Origin: PZPK01 sp965230795
GTDB taxonomy: Bacteria; Pseudomonadota; Gammaproteobacteria; Pseudomonadales; Oleiphilaceae
Assembly (NCBI GenBank): GCA_965230795.1
Contig: OZ246020.1
Span: 248,001 to 312,000 of the forward strand
DNA length: 64,000 nt
Direction: 5' to 3'
The position numbers and the translations under genes are program-made. Below are positions 16,574 through 25,102 of the stretch, piece after piece; the first letter of the stretch is position 1; each line of letters opens with the position of its first letter. The notes beneath the pieces were generated by a model, which was given only the letters and a program-made list of their open reading frames with translations, was not told the origin of the DNA and searched no databases.

Positions 16574-17671
16574 ATGAGATTTAAGGGGACACCGAATTTT
16601 TCCCATCAGCAGGGCGACAAGATAGGTATTTTGTTGACGAATCTGGGGACGCCCGACGCGCCAGATGCCCCCGCTCTGCGGCGTTATCTGAGAGAGTTCC
16701 TGTCCGACCCCAGGGTTGTGGAGATCCCGCGTTTGCTGTGGATGATTATTCTGCACGGCATTGTCTTGCGGGTGCGTCCCAAGCGATCCGCTGAAGCCTA
16801 TGAATCAGTTTGGACGCCGGAAGGGTCTCCGCTAAAGGTTCATACGGTGGAACAGACAACAAAACTGGCTGAACGACTGCAGGCAAAATGGGGCGACCAG
16901 GTAAGAGTGGACTATGCCATGCGTTATGGCAAACCAGCTATCCCAGACGTGGCTCAAACCATGATGGAAGGGGGCGTACGCCGTTTGCTGGTATTGCCTT
17001 TGTATCCCCAATACTCCGGTTCAACCTCTGCTTCCACCTTCGATGCTCTGGCCAAGGATTTTGCTGGCAGGCGCTGGCTGCCGCATTTGCGCTTCGTTGC
17101 CAGCTACCATGATTTTGAACCCTACATTGACGCGCTGGCTGCATCGATCAAGCAGCATTGGTCCGAACACGGTCGTGCTGACAAACTGATTTTGTCCTAT
17201 CACGGTGTTCCGCTGAGGTATTTGCATCAGGGCGATCCCTACCACTGCCAGTGTCATGTCACGACGCGCCTGTTGGCCGATAAACTAGGACTCAAAGAAG
17301 GCGAATACCTGACCACTTTCCAGTCCCGTTTTGGTAAGGCAGAATGGTTACAGCCCTATACAGACAAGACCTTGAAAGCCTTGCCTGCCCAAGGTGTGAA
17401 GACGGTTCAGGTGGTGTGTCCCGGCTTTTCGGCGGACTGCCTTGAAACCCTCGAAGAAATTGCAGTGGAGAATCGTGACTACTTCATCGAAAGTGGTGGT
17501 GAGCGTTTTGAGTACATCCCGGCGCTGAATGCGCGCACTGAGCACATTGATGCGCTCGAAAAGCTGGTGGAACAGAACCTTCAGGGCTGGCAGGACAGCT
17601 GTCAAAGCGACACCGTTCTGAGGCATGAGCGGTATCAAAAAATCAAAAACAACTACGGAAGTATTCAATGA
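16574..17671 (+). CDS. hemH: Ferrochelatase
   Basis: A 365-residue ferrochelatase that inserts iron into protoporphyrin IX in the last step of haem synthesis. The catalytic His210 sits in LSYHGVP, and Glu291 in the CLETLEEI motif is the usual metal-site partner. Cys225 and Cys227 in HCQCH, together with Cys282 and Cys289, may relate to the iron-sulfur cluster found in some bacterial ferrochelatases (inference). GAGGAG precedes the ATG. The stop overlaps the next start, so translation is coupled to the copper chaperone. Confidence 0.95.
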   Translation: MRFKGTPNFSHQQGDKIGILLTNLGTPDAPDAPALRRYLREFLSDPRVVEIPRLLWMIILHGIVLRVRPKRSAEAYESVWTPEGSPLKVHTVEQTTKLAERLQAKWGDQVRVDYAMRYGKPAIPDVAQTMMEGGVRRLLVLPLYPQYSGSTSASTFDALAKDFAGRRWLPHLRFVASYHDFEPYIDALAASIKQHWSEHGRADKLILSYHGVPLRYLHQGDPYHCQCHVTTRLLADKLGLKEGEYLTTFQSRFGKAEWLQPYTDKTLKALPAQGVKTVQVVCPGFSADCLETLEEIAVENRDYFIESGGERFEYIPALNARTEHIDALEKLVEQNLQGWQDSCQSDTVLRHERYQKIKNNYGSIQ

Positions 17672-18090
17672 TGGGTTTAAACAAGAAAAGTGTTGGTGTC
17701 GCCATGTTGCTGGCGCTTGCCGGTTCAGCCTCTGCTGAGGTTGTGGTATCAGAAGCCTGGATTCGCCTGTTGCCACCGGGGGTTTCAACAACAGCCGCGT
17801 ACGCGACCTTAACCAGTGATGATGATGATCGACTGGTTGCGGCTGCGACCCCCATTGCCATGTCGGCCGAAATTCATGAATCGGCCATGGAAAACGGCGT
17901 CATGCAGATGAATCATATAGAGGCAATTGCATTGCCTGCGGGAGAAACGGTTACTTTAAGTCCCGGAGGCTTACACTTAATGGTCATGGGGTTGCAGCAG
18001 ACTCTCGAGGCCGGCCAGCAGGTGGAGATGCAGCTTGAATTCGATGAGTCGGGTACCCAAACAGTGATGTTTGAGGTTCGGGCACCCTAA
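17668..18090 (+). CDS. Periplasmic copper chaperone PCu(A)C
   Basis: A 140-residue secreted protein with a signal peptide ending ASA (about residue 23). The PCu(A)C copper site is visible as His70 in EIHESAMENGVMQM and the later GGLHLMVMGL. This His/Met arrangement carries Cu(I) to the CuA centre of cytochrome oxidase or to other periplasmic targets. The ATG overlaps the hemH stop as ATGA, and a second ATG follows immediately. Coupling to haem synthesis fits a role in oxidase maturation. Confidence 0.88.
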   Translation: MMGLNKKSVGVAMLLALAGSASAEVVVSEAWIRLLPPGVSTTAAYATLTSDDDDRLVAAATPIAMSAEIHESAMENGVMQMNHIEAIALPAGETVTLSPGGLHLMVMGLQQTLEAGQQVEMQLEFDESGTQTVMFEVRAP

Positions 18091-18108
18091 TAGAGTCAAA
18101 AGGAAGGT

Positions 18109-19155
18109 TTACTCCTTGTCTTTGGATGTACATTCAGCAAGGCTGGGATCAACCTTGCAGCGTACTTTCCTGAACAGGGTGAGCGCCTTGCCGTTGTAGA
18201 CATTGCGCTCCCTTAAAGCGATGCGACTTTCCCGGAAGGTTTCGTTCCAGCTGTTTTTGGTGTCGTCAGAAATATCGATCCAGTATTTTTCCGGAATGGT
18301 CGCTTCGCTCTCCTCAATCTTCTTGATCTGATTCAGGTACTTGCTTGCCATCAACTCACGGGACTTTTGGCCGAAATCCTCGGGAACCTTGTCCCAGCGC
18401 ACCAGAATCTGCATGGTCACCTGTAGCGTCGGCCACTTGATGATGCCCCCATCGGGTTCCAATCCTTTGTACATCTCCATGGGTTCATAGGCCAGTCCCG
18501 GCGCGCCAGTGATATCGACGGCACGGTTGTTGAATTTCTGCAAGGCATTCATGATGCTTGATGACACTGGAGTCATGCCGATACGCTCGGCCAGATATTC
18601 GGTTTCCGGTGCGTTGTCCAGTACCGTGACCCGTTTACCGGCCATATCCTGGGGAGACTCAATAGTACGGTCGGTGACAAACAGGAAGATCGCGCCGATG
18701 GGGGCAATGCCGATGATCTCATAGTCCCCTTTGCGCATCACTTTTGAGGCTTTAGGACTGCTCAGGGTTTTGATGACCATACCCAGGTGTTCATAGGTAG
18801 GCAGGGCGCCGATGGCATTGATGGAGCCGGTGAAATCATTGTATTCCCGGGCGCGAATGCCTGGCAGATTGAGCATGTCACAGACACCATTCTTGAATTC
18901 CTCCGACGCCACCCGGTCATCTGTGTATACCTTGAAGGACAAATCCACACCCCAGCGCAGCGCATCAATACTGTATTCCTTCATTTCCTTGTGGACGGGA
19001 CCATCATTTCCGACAAAATCAAACACACACATGGTGAGCGGTTGCAGGTCGCCGGTTTTGGCCGTGTTGGCGTGCAGGTTAAAAGGCAGGCTGATCAGGC
19101 AAATCAGCGCGATGAGTAAGTGTCGTGGAGAAACTGGAACGGGCATGGTTTTCAT
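18109..19155 (-). CDS. Putative secreted solute-binding protein
   Basis: A 348-residue protein with a signal peptide (about residues 1-29, ending HAN). It has a TRAP/DctP-like arrangement: MCVFDFVG near the mature start, then KVYTDDRVASEEFKNGVCDM, and DMAGKRVTVLDNAPETEYLAERIGMTPV in the middle, as in extracytoplasmic binding proteins that report a ligand. It resembles the family labelled DUF6091 (putative solute-binding protein) from memory. No TRAP permease genes are nearby, so a partner must lie elsewhere or the protein works alone. Five Cys occur in the mature part. The ligand is unknown. Confidence 0.65.
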   Translation of the reverse strand: MKTMPVPVSPRHLLIALICLISLPFNLHANTAKTGDLQPLTMCVFDFVGNDGPVHKEMKEYSIDALRWGVDLSFKVYTDDRVASEEFKNGVCDMLNLPGIRAREYNDFTGSINAIGALPTYEHLGMVIKTLSSPKASKVMRKGDYEIIGIAPIGAIFLFVTDRTIESPQDMAGKRVTVLDNAPETEYLAERIGMTPVSSSIMNALQKFNNRAVDITGAPGLAYEPMEMYKGLEPDGGIIKWPTLQVTMQILVRWDKVPEDFGQKSRELMASKYLNQIKKIEESEATIPEKYWIDISDDTKNSWNETFRESRIALRERNVYNGKALTLFRKVRCKVDPSLAECTSKDKE

Positions 19156-19240
19156 GTCTCGGTTGGTTCAATAGCGCATGTAATGCTAACGCATTCGAAA
19201 GTCCTCAGAAAAGTGCGGATGCCTAAATTGGCGACCGGGT

Positions 19241-19678
19241 TCATGCTTGTCGCAAGCGATTCTGGTAGTCGCTGAAGTCTGGTTGTTCACGCGTATAATC
19301 CGCCATAAGTGGTGAATTGATAATAAAGTCCGCTGTGCTGCGGTTGCACGCTACCGGAATGTTCCAGAGAGTCGCAATGCGCAACAGGGCCTTGATATCC
19401 GGATCATGGGACATGGGTTCCAGAGGATCCCAGAAAAAAATCAGTAGATCTACCTGGCCTTCCGCAATGCGTGCACCGATTTGCTGGTCTCCACCAAGCG
19501 GGCCGCTGTGGACACGTTCAACTTCGAGGCCGGTTTGTTCGGAGATTAATGAACCGGTGGTACCGGTGGTGATGAAATGACAGCCGCTCAAGACGGATTG
19601 ATGCTGTTGCAGCCATTCAACCAGTTTCAATTTACAGTTGTCATGGGCGATCAGGGCGATGGTGTTGATTGCAGGCAT
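19241..19678 (-). CDS. mgsA: Methylglyoxal synthase
   Basis: A 145-residue enzyme converting dihydroxyacetone phosphate to methylglyoxal and phosphate, a bypass that relieves sugar-phosphate stress. The catalytic Asp64 in SGPLGGDQQIGA, His91 in SHDPD, TTGTTG near residue 37 and the LIFFWDPL motif are all present. The start at 19678 has AGGA 8 bases upstream and matches family length; an ATG at 19717 would add 13 residues. Confidence 0.94.
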   Translation of the reverse strand: MPAINTIALIAHDNCKLKLVEWLQQHQSVLSGCHFITTGTTGSLISEQTGLEVERVHSGPLGGDQQIGARIAEGQVDLLIFFWDPLEPMSHDPDIKALLRIATLWNIPVACNRSTADFIINSPLMADYTREQPDFSDYQNRLRQA

Positions 19679-19765
19679 AGCGTATTCCTGTAATGAGCTG
19701 AGGAAGTGATTATGCATAGTCGCTTTGCAGAGACAATCGATCTGTCGTTTTTGCAGAGGAAACGC

Positions 19766-19791
19766 AAAAAAAAGCCCCGAATATCGGGGCT
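19766..19791 (-). terminator. Terminator of the small heat-shock gene
   Basis: An 8-bp perfect stem (AGCCCCGA 19773-19780, TCGGGGCT 19784-19791) with a 3-base loop is followed on the minus strand by a T run copied from the A run at 19766-19773. It lies 42 bases beyond the heat-shock gene stop and separates it from mgsA. Confidence 0.88.
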
Positions 19792-19832
19792 GAAGTCACC
19801 ACACACTTTAACTAGGGAGTTGATGATAGGCA

Positions 19833-20276
19833 CTAACGAATAGGAATGGATTTCGCGCTGGGAGGCGCCGAACCGGTTTTCTGTACTTGTATCTTCAAGA
19901 CACCATTGTCGAAATCAGCTTGAATATGTTCTGCGTCGACATTCTTGCCGAGGTTGAAGCGGCGAACGAATTGACCCTGGCGACGTTCCCGCCAGACAAC
20001 TTTGCCCTCTTCCTCTTCTGATTTTTCCTCGCTTTTTTCGGCAGAGATAGTGAGGACACCATCGTGTAACTCTACCTTTACCTTGTCTTTGTCCACACCA
20101 GGCATCTCGGATGTAATGGTGTAGGCTTCGTCGGTTTCCTTCACATCTGTCGCGGGATTGAGAAAACCTGACCCCGGGGTAAGATCCGAGCGCTTGAAAA
20201 ATTGCTCCATCAGGTCGTCAAAAGAGCCGGATGGGTCAAGCAATGAAGACATTGGACTGTGTTTGATTAAGCTCAT
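19833..20276 (-). CDS. Hsp20/alpha-crystallin small heat-shock protein
   Basis: A 147-residue small heat-shock protein that holds unfolding proteins for refolding by DnaK/ClpB. The alpha-crystallin domain spans about residues 40-135, with a GVLTI strand, an FNLG strand, and the FDNGVLKIQVQK box near the end. The C-terminal SIPIR is the usual I-x-I oligomerisation tail. GAGGT lies 8 bases before the chosen ATG; the ATG at 20336 is an artefact extending into the promoter. A perfect FNR/ANR box lies upstream at the correct distance, pointing to low-oxygen control rather than only heat control. Confidence 0.93.
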   Translation of the reverse strand: MSLIKHSPMSSLLDPSGSFDDLMEQFFKRSDLTPGSGFLNPATDVKETDEAYTITSEMPGVDKDKVKVELHDGVLTISAEKSEEKSEEEEGKVVWRERRQGQFVRRFNLGKNVDAEHIQADFDNGVLKIQVQKTGSAPPSAKSIPIR

Positions 20277-20361
20277 ATCAATACCTCGATTCTCTAAAAC
20301 TGATGGCATAAATATGGCCGCTGCAAGTGACTGCAAATACGCTTGTTAAGCGGTTAAGGGA

Positions 20362-20403
20362 AATGTAATGCAGCGATGAAAAAATGAAATTGATGCAGAT
20401 CAA
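20362..20403 (-). promoter_or_regulatory. FNR/ANR-dependent promoter of the small heat-shock gene
   Basis: TTGATGCAGATCAA at 20390-20403 is a perfect TTGAT-N4-ATCAA FNR/ANR box. Reading towards the heat-shock gene, a gap of exactly 22 bp is followed by TACATT (20367-20362) as -10. This is the class II layout, with the box centred at -41.5. The opposite direction has no -10 at that distance, so the box serves the heat-shock gene and not the cytochrome gene. Confidence 0.78.
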
Positions 20404-20673
20404 ATGGTCTTTAATGAGAGTCGAGCTGGTGGCGGCTCTGGTCCATAATGCGCAGAAAATATTCGGCCTGGCGCGATGTCGGTGTGATCTTGCAATCATC
20501 TCTTGCTTCTCGCATGATCGCGATTGGCAGTAAATGACGGGATGTCCGTAGAATAATTAACAATAGAGATTGTGCGAGCCGCGTTGGATGCGTTTTTAGG
20601 CAGGCGAGGCCGCAAGCGTTTGAGTAAGACATGCACCTGAACAGGTGTGAAAAATGATATGAGGAGATCAAAA
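20404..20673 (+). other. Leader region of the cytochrome gene, with a palindrome
   Basis: No gene is supported here. A possible promoter is TTGGCA (20524-20529) with TAGAAT (20549-20554), but the spacer is 19 bp. A perfect palindrome CACCTGAACAGGTG (20634-20647) lies between that promoter and the ribosome binding site. It could be an operator or an RNA hairpin. Confidence 0.35.
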
Positions 20674-20991
20674 ATGATGAAGCGAGTAGTAGGTTCGGCG
20701 TTGGTGTTGGCGGCAGCTCTGGCTGGCGGAGAGGCCGTAGCGGCTGATCCTGCAGCAGGCAAGGCGAAATCCGCGATTTGTGCGACCTGCCATGGTCAGA
20801 ATGGCATGGCGACAATCAAGACCTATCCAAATCTGGCCGGTCAGAACGAGGCCTATCTGTATAGCTCTTTGGTTGCTTACAAGAGTAAGCAGCGCAACGG
20901 CGGCATGGCGGTTGTGATGCAGGCACAGGCTGCCAATTTAAGTGACCAGGATATGAAAGATCTGGCTGCGTACTATGCTTCGTTGAAATAA
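20674..20991 (+). CDS. Small periplasmic c-type cytochrome (c553/c5-like)
   Basis: A 105-residue monohaem cytochrome. A signal peptide runs to about residue 24 (AVA-AD), the haem-binding CATCH motif is near residues 36-40, and a late Met in the GGMAVVMQAQ segment is the likely axial ligand. It would carry electrons in the periplasm. The start is the ATGATG preceded by GAGGAG at 8 bases; the upstream ATG at 20647 lies inside a palindrome and has no binding site. It is a single-gene unit followed by a strong hairpin. Confidence 0.9.
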   Translation: MMKRVVGSALVLAAALAGGEAVAADPAAGKAKSAICATCHGQNGMATIKTYPNLAGQNEAYLYSSLVAYKSKQRNGGMAVVMQAQAANLSDQDMKDLAAYYASLK

Positions 20992-21006
20992 GCGCAATAG
21001 TAGTAT

Positions 21007-21034
21007 CCGGCCCGGGCGCAATGCTCCGGGCCGG
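21007..21034 (+). terminator. GC-rich hairpin after the cytochrome gene
   Basis: CCGGCCCGG (21007-21015) pairs perfectly with CCGGGCCGG (21026-21034) around a 10-base loop. There is no U tract, so it may be a 3'-end stabiliser or Rho-linked end rather than a classical intrinsic terminator. It lies between convergent genes. Confidence 0.45.
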
Positions 21035-21067
21035 AGCAAAGCCTTTCCGATTAACCCTGATTCAGTC

Positions 21068-22441
21068 TCATCGGGTGACGATTCGATAGCTCGGGACATA
21101 CTCAGTCCCTGGCAGTTTCATCCGGCCTTCCTTCACAAATGCCGCCAACAGGTCTTCCAGCGGCGCCAGAACCGCGCTATCCCCGCTGATTTCAAACGGA
21201 CCTTTTGCCTGAATCTGGCGAATCCCGCTTTCCTTTACATTGCCCGCAACGATTCCCGAAAAGGCCTGGCGTAAATTGGCCGCCAGTTGATGGACCGGTT
21301 GATTTTTGTGGAGCTGTAACGACGCCATGCTGTCATGGCTGGGTGCAAAGGGCGTTTGAAAAATGGGGTCTATTTTCAGTAGCCAATTGAAGTAATAGGC
21401 ATCGCGACGTATACGGCGATACTGATGAACATCTTCCAACCCCTGTTTCACGGTTTTGGCAACTGTTTCAGGATCATCAATGATGATCTCGTAGCGATTT
21501 TGGGCCTCTTTGCCCAGCGTGGCACCGATAAATTCATCAATCATTTCAAAATAGTGTTCGTTTTCCCGTGTTCCGGTGAAGATCAGTGGGAAGGGGAACT
21601 TGGCATTGTCCGGGTGCAAGAGAATACCGAGAATGTAAAGAATCTCCTCCGCCGTTCCGACACCTCCCGGAAACACCACGATGCCATGCCCCAGCCTGAC
21701 AAAAGCCTCCAGGCGTTTTTCGATATCCGGCAGAATTGTCAGCTCGTTGACTATAGGATTGGGAGATTCCGCGGCGATGATTCCGGGTTCGGTCACACCA
21801 ATGTAGCGGCCCAGGCTGTGTCTTTGTTTGGCATGTCCGACCGCCGCGCCTTTCATGGGGCCTTTCATGGCTCCCGGACCACAACCGGTGCAGATATTCA
21901 GGGCTCGCAGACCCAGCTGATAGCCAACCTCCTTGGAGTAATCGTATTCAAATCGGGAAATAGAATGTCCTCCCCAACAGACAACGATGTCGGTACTGTC
22001 CCTGGCCTTGAGCAAATTGGCGTTGCGCAGGAGATGGAAAATAAAATTGCTGATATGCTCGGACTTATTCAGATCCAGGACGTTGTTTTTTGCGACGACA
22101 CTGTTGGTGTAGATGATATCCCTGAGCACGGCGAACAAATGGTTTTTTATACCTTCAATCATTTCTCCATCAACAAAAGCAGTTTCCGGCGCATTGTTGA
22201 TTTCCAGTTTGATGCCCCTTGGTTGCTGTACCACTGCGATGTCAAAATCCTGATAGGAGGCCATTAAGGCTTCACTGTCGTCGGTGAGAACGCCGCAGTT
22301 CAGCACCGCCAGAGCACAACGTCGAAAGATATCGTGAAGTTTGTGGCTATGTTTGTCGCGCAACAGATTCACCTCAAATCTTGAGAGAATATCCATGCTG
22401 CCTTTGGGCGTTACGCGAGCACTAACCCCTTTTTTCTGCAT
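21068..22441 (-). CDS. ppnN: Pyrimidine/purine nucleotide 5'-monophosphate nucleosidase PpnN
   Basis: A 457-residue protein of the large LOG family. The central Rossmann domain carries GCGPGAMKGPMKGA and the PGGVGTAEE nucleotide motif at about residues 270-278. N- and C-terminal extensions of PpnN/YgdH type surround it. PpnN cleaves nucleoside monophosphates to free base and ribose 5-phosphate and is stimulated by (p)ppGpp in E. coli. AAGGAA lies 7 bases upstream of the ATG. It is divergent from thiI. Confidence 0.92.
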   Translation of the reverse strand: MQKKGVSARVTPKGSMDILSRFEVNLLRDKHSHKLHDIFRRCALAVLNCGVLTDDSEALMASYQDFDIAVVQQPRGIKLEINNAPETAFVDGEMIEGIKNHLFAVLRDIIYTNSVVAKNNVLDLNKSEHISNFIFHLLRNANLLKARDSTDIVVCWGGHSISRFEYDYSKEVGYQLGLRALNICTGCGPGAMKGPMKGAAVGHAKQRHSLGRYIGVTEPGIIAAESPNPIVNELTILPDIEKRLEAFVRLGHGIVVFPGGVGTAEEILYILGILLHPDNAKFPFPLIFTGTRENEHYFEMIDEFIGATLGKEAQNRYEIIIDDPETVAKTVKQGLEDVHQYRRIRRDAYYFNWLLKIDPIFQTPFAPSHDSMASLQLHKNQPVHQLAANLRQAFSGIVAGNVKESGIRQIQAKGPFEISGDSAVLAPLEDLLAAFVKEGRMKLPGTEYVPSYRIVTR

Positions 22442-22651
22442 TCAATGTTCCTTCTGCCGGATCGCGGTATTGAGAGCTCCCGTCGCTTGCTGAACCGATC
22501 TTTACTGGTCAGGCAAGTGCTTACAAATGAGCGCTAAAATCTGCTTTGATGGAGCACAGGCGTCAGCAGGACGCCGAGTCGGTTTTTTCCTTCTATCCTT
22601 CAGTATAGGCACAGGCGCGTGACAGCTCTGTGTTTTCTTGCTGACAATTCG

Positions 22652-22682
22652 TTGCATTTTTTTTGTGCGATTCATGTAGAAT
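22652..22682 (+). promoter_or_regulatory. Possible thiI promoter
   Basis: TTGCAT (22652-22657) and TAGAAT (22677-22682) are separated by 19 bp, on the long side for sigma-70. The expected transcript would begin near 22690, about 60 bases before the chosen thiI start. Confidence 0.4.
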
Positions 22683-22749
22683 GCGCGCCAGTTTCTGCGA
22701 CAGAACGGTCGGACGAGGGCAGGAAAGAGAGGCTGAAGAAAGGCTGGTT

Positions 22750-24222
22750 ATGAAGTTTGTTGTCAAGTTATTCCCCGAAATCACCATTAAGAGCAAGCCG
22801 GTACGTCAACGTCTGGTAAAGCAGCTCAGACAGAATATTCAGGTCGTGTTGCGACGAGAGTTTGAAAGTGTGCGGGTCCAGGGTTTCTGGGACAAAATAG
22901 AAGTCTCCCTGAAAGATGAGGCGGAAGCGCACAAGGCAGAGCACCTGGCAGAATGTCTGCAACGCGTACCCGGCATCGCCAATATCCTGCGGGTGCAGAA
23001 GCACTACATTGAAAACATCGATGAGGCCTTCGATCAGATCGTGGACCTGTGTGTGCAGGCCCATGCCGAACAGATCCGAGGCAAGAGTTTTGTGGTTCGG
23101 GTCAAGCGTGTGGGGGATCATGCCTTTACCTCCCATGAACTGGAGCGTTATGTGGGTGGCGGAATATTGCGACTGACAGAGGCCAGCGGAGTTGATCTTA
23201 GAACTGCCGACGTAACCATACAGCTGGAAGTGCGCCATAACGATGTATACCTCGTCGAACAACGCTACGAGGGTTTGGGCGGATATCCTATTGGTACACA
23301 GGAGCCGGTGCTATCGCTGATATCCGGTGGTTTCGATTCAACGGTTTCCAGTTTTCTGACCATGAAACGTGGTATCAAAACCCATTTCTGTTTTTTCAAT
23401 CTGGGCGGTTCAGCTCATGAAATAGGGGTTAAGCAGGTATCACTCTACCTTTGGGAACGCTATGGCGTGTCGCATCGGGTCAAGTTTATTTCCATTCCCT
23501 TCGAAGAGGTTGTCGCCGAGATACTGCGTACCGTTCATCACTCTCATATGGGCGTGGTGCTCAAGCGTATGATGTTGCGCGCGGCCAGTCAGGTGGCGGA
23601 GCAGATGGGTATACCTGCCCTTGTCACTGGCGAAAGTGTAGCCCAGGTATCGAGCCAGACCTTGCCCAATCTCAAGGTCATTGATGCCGTCACCGATGCT
23701 CTGGTATTGCGTCCTTTAATTACCATGGATAAGCAGGACATTATCCGCGTGTCTGCCGAGATTGGTACGGAAGAATTTGCCAAGAATATGCCGGAATATT
23801 GTGGTGTGATCTCCGATCGGCCCACCACTTGCGCCAAGCTGGAACGAGTGATTGAGGAGGAAGCGTGTTTTGATGGTGAGGTCTTGCAGCGCGCTCTGGA
23901 AAACACCAAGGTGATCAAGATCGATCAGGTCATGACGTCATCGAGGAGCGTGGCTGAAGTGGACCTGGTCAACATGCCTGCGGTTAACGACGTCGTTGTT
24001 GATATCCGCCACCCTCATGAGCAGGAAAAGGCGCCTCTGGATCTCACTAATAATGAGGTGATCACGATGCCGTTTTATGAGCTGATGAATCGCCTGGAAG
24101 AATTTGATCCTGCTCGATCTTATCTGCTGTTTTGCGAGCAGGGTTCAATGAGTCAGTTGCATGCCAGCCATCTCAAGGGCATGGGGTATGGCAACATTGC
24201 GGTGTATCTGCCCCGAAGCTGA
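22750..24222 (+). CDS. thiI: tRNA 4-thiouridine synthase / thiamine sulfur transferase ThiI
   Basis: A 490-residue enzyme with the full enteric-type architecture: ferredoxin-like and THUMP domains (about 1-165), the PP-loop ATP pyrophosphatase motif ISGGFDS at 191-197, and a C-terminal rhodanese domain with Cys462 in LFCEQGSMSQ. Cys in PEYCGVISDRPTTC (about residue 345) is the usual disulfide partner. It makes s4U8 in tRNA; the rhodanese domain indicates that the thiamine-thiazole role is also possible. The start is fixed by the family N-terminus MKFVVKLFPEI; the upstream ATG at 22663 lies in the promoter. Confidence 0.95.
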   Translation: MKFVVKLFPEITIKSKPVRQRLVKQLRQNIQVVLRREFESVRVQGFWDKIEVSLKDEAEAHKAEHLAECLQRVPGIANILRVQKHYIENIDEAFDQIVDLCVQAHAEQIRGKSFVVRVKRVGDHAFTSHELERYVGGGILRLTEASGVDLRTADVTIQLEVRHNDVYLVEQRYEGLGGYPIGTQEPVLSLISGGFDSTVSSFLTMKRGIKTHFCFFNLGGSAHEIGVKQVSLYLWERYGVSHRVKFISIPFEEVVAEILRTVHHSHMGVVLKRMMLRAASQVAEQMGIPALVTGESVAQVSSQTLPNLKVIDAVTDALVLRPLITMDKQDIIRVSAEIGTEEFAKNMPEYCGVISDRPTTCAKLERVIEEEACFDGEVLQRALENTKVIKIDQVMTSSRSVAEVDLVNMPAVNDVVVDIRHPHEQEKAPLDLTNNEVITMPFYELMNRLEEFDPARSYLLFCEQGSMSQLHASHLKGMGYGNIAVYLPRS

Positions 24223-24223
24223 G

Positions 24224-25015
24224 CTAGCCGGCGTTAGCGGCGGGCAAGTCAGACTGTGAGCCCAATTGCCAGCACAACCACACATGGATCTGTTGGGCGA
24301 TTCTCTGCCAATCCGGTTCGCGGGGCAGCCAGTGTCCGTGTCCAGATAAAAGTTTGAGCTGGGCCTGGTCCCCATAGTTCTTCATGGAGCGCTTGGCGAC
24401 AGCGGCCGGTGTGATGCGATCCTCGGCTCCCACCAGACTCAGAATCGGGCTTTCAATCAGCTGTGGACGCACACGGCTGGCGCGAAGCGGGTCCGCGTAC
24501 CACAAGGCAATTTCACACAGGGCTCGCCCGGATTCAAAACACAAACGCTCAATCATGGCGTCCTGCTGTTCTGGCTTGATGGCATTGAATAAGCCATAAC
24601 GCGCGGCGCTTGCGGAGGGCTTGAATCCCTTGCGCCATAGCATCGGTGTTGTCAGTGATTTGAACAGGGTTCGAAATGCCTTGGCGTCGAACAGCGCCTG
24701 ACCAGAAGCCGGAGCCGGTGCAAGCAGCACCAGTGCTTTAGGGTCCATGCGTTCCGCCAGCTGTTGCGCCAGTAAGGCACCCATGGAGTGTCCGATAATA
24801 ATGGCTTCTTCATCCAGTTTTCGGTAGTCGTCCTCAAGAAAAGCCAGATAGTCCCGCAAGCTCAGGTTGGCGACATGCCCGGCCTGATTTAAGGTAAAGT
24901 GCTGCGGCAGTGAGGGGGTATGGGTGGCGTAGCCCAGGCTCTGAAAGTAGTCTGCAAAGTGATCCCAAATGCTGGCGCTGCTCCACATACCGTGGATGAA
25001 ATAAATGGTAGGCAT
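24224..25015 (-). CDS. Alpha/beta hydrolase
   Basis: A 263-residue soluble alpha/beta hydrolase. The oxyanion HGMW is near residue 8, the nucleophile Ser77 lies in GHSMG, the acid is in GAEDRITP, and the catalytic His is in SGHGHWLPRE. No signal peptide is seen. The substrate is unknown; the fold covers esterases, lipases and lactonases. AGGAG precedes the ATG. It is convergent with thiI with only one base between the stops. Confidence 0.8.
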   Translation of the reverse strand: MPTIYFIHGMWSSASIWDHFADYFQSLGYATHTPSLPQHFTLNQAGHVANLSLRDYLAFLEDDYRKLDEEAIIIGHSMGALLAQQLAERMDPKALVLLAPAPASGQALFDAKAFRTLFKSLTTPMLWRKGFKPSASAARYGLFNAIKPEQQDAMIERLCFESGRALCEIALWYADPLRASRVRPQLIESPILSLVGAEDRITPAAVAKRSMKNYGDQAQLKLLSGHGHWLPREPDWQRIAQQIHVWLCWQLGSQSDLPAANAG

Positions 25016-25102
25016 AGACTCTCCTGAAAACTTGAGACTATTCTCATTTTAATCTGTGCTCAAATCAAGCGTCCTGAGGCAACAAAAGTGATCGGATGAT
25101 AC

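Noticed and set aside
20411..20815. Minus-strand frame of 134 codons overlapping the cytochrome gene
   Set aside because: It overlaps the CATCH-containing cytochrome gene and has no domain or binding site.
21425..22267. Open frame of 280 codons on the plus strand
   Set aside because: Antisense to ppnN, which has full family motifs. No binding site or recognisable domain.
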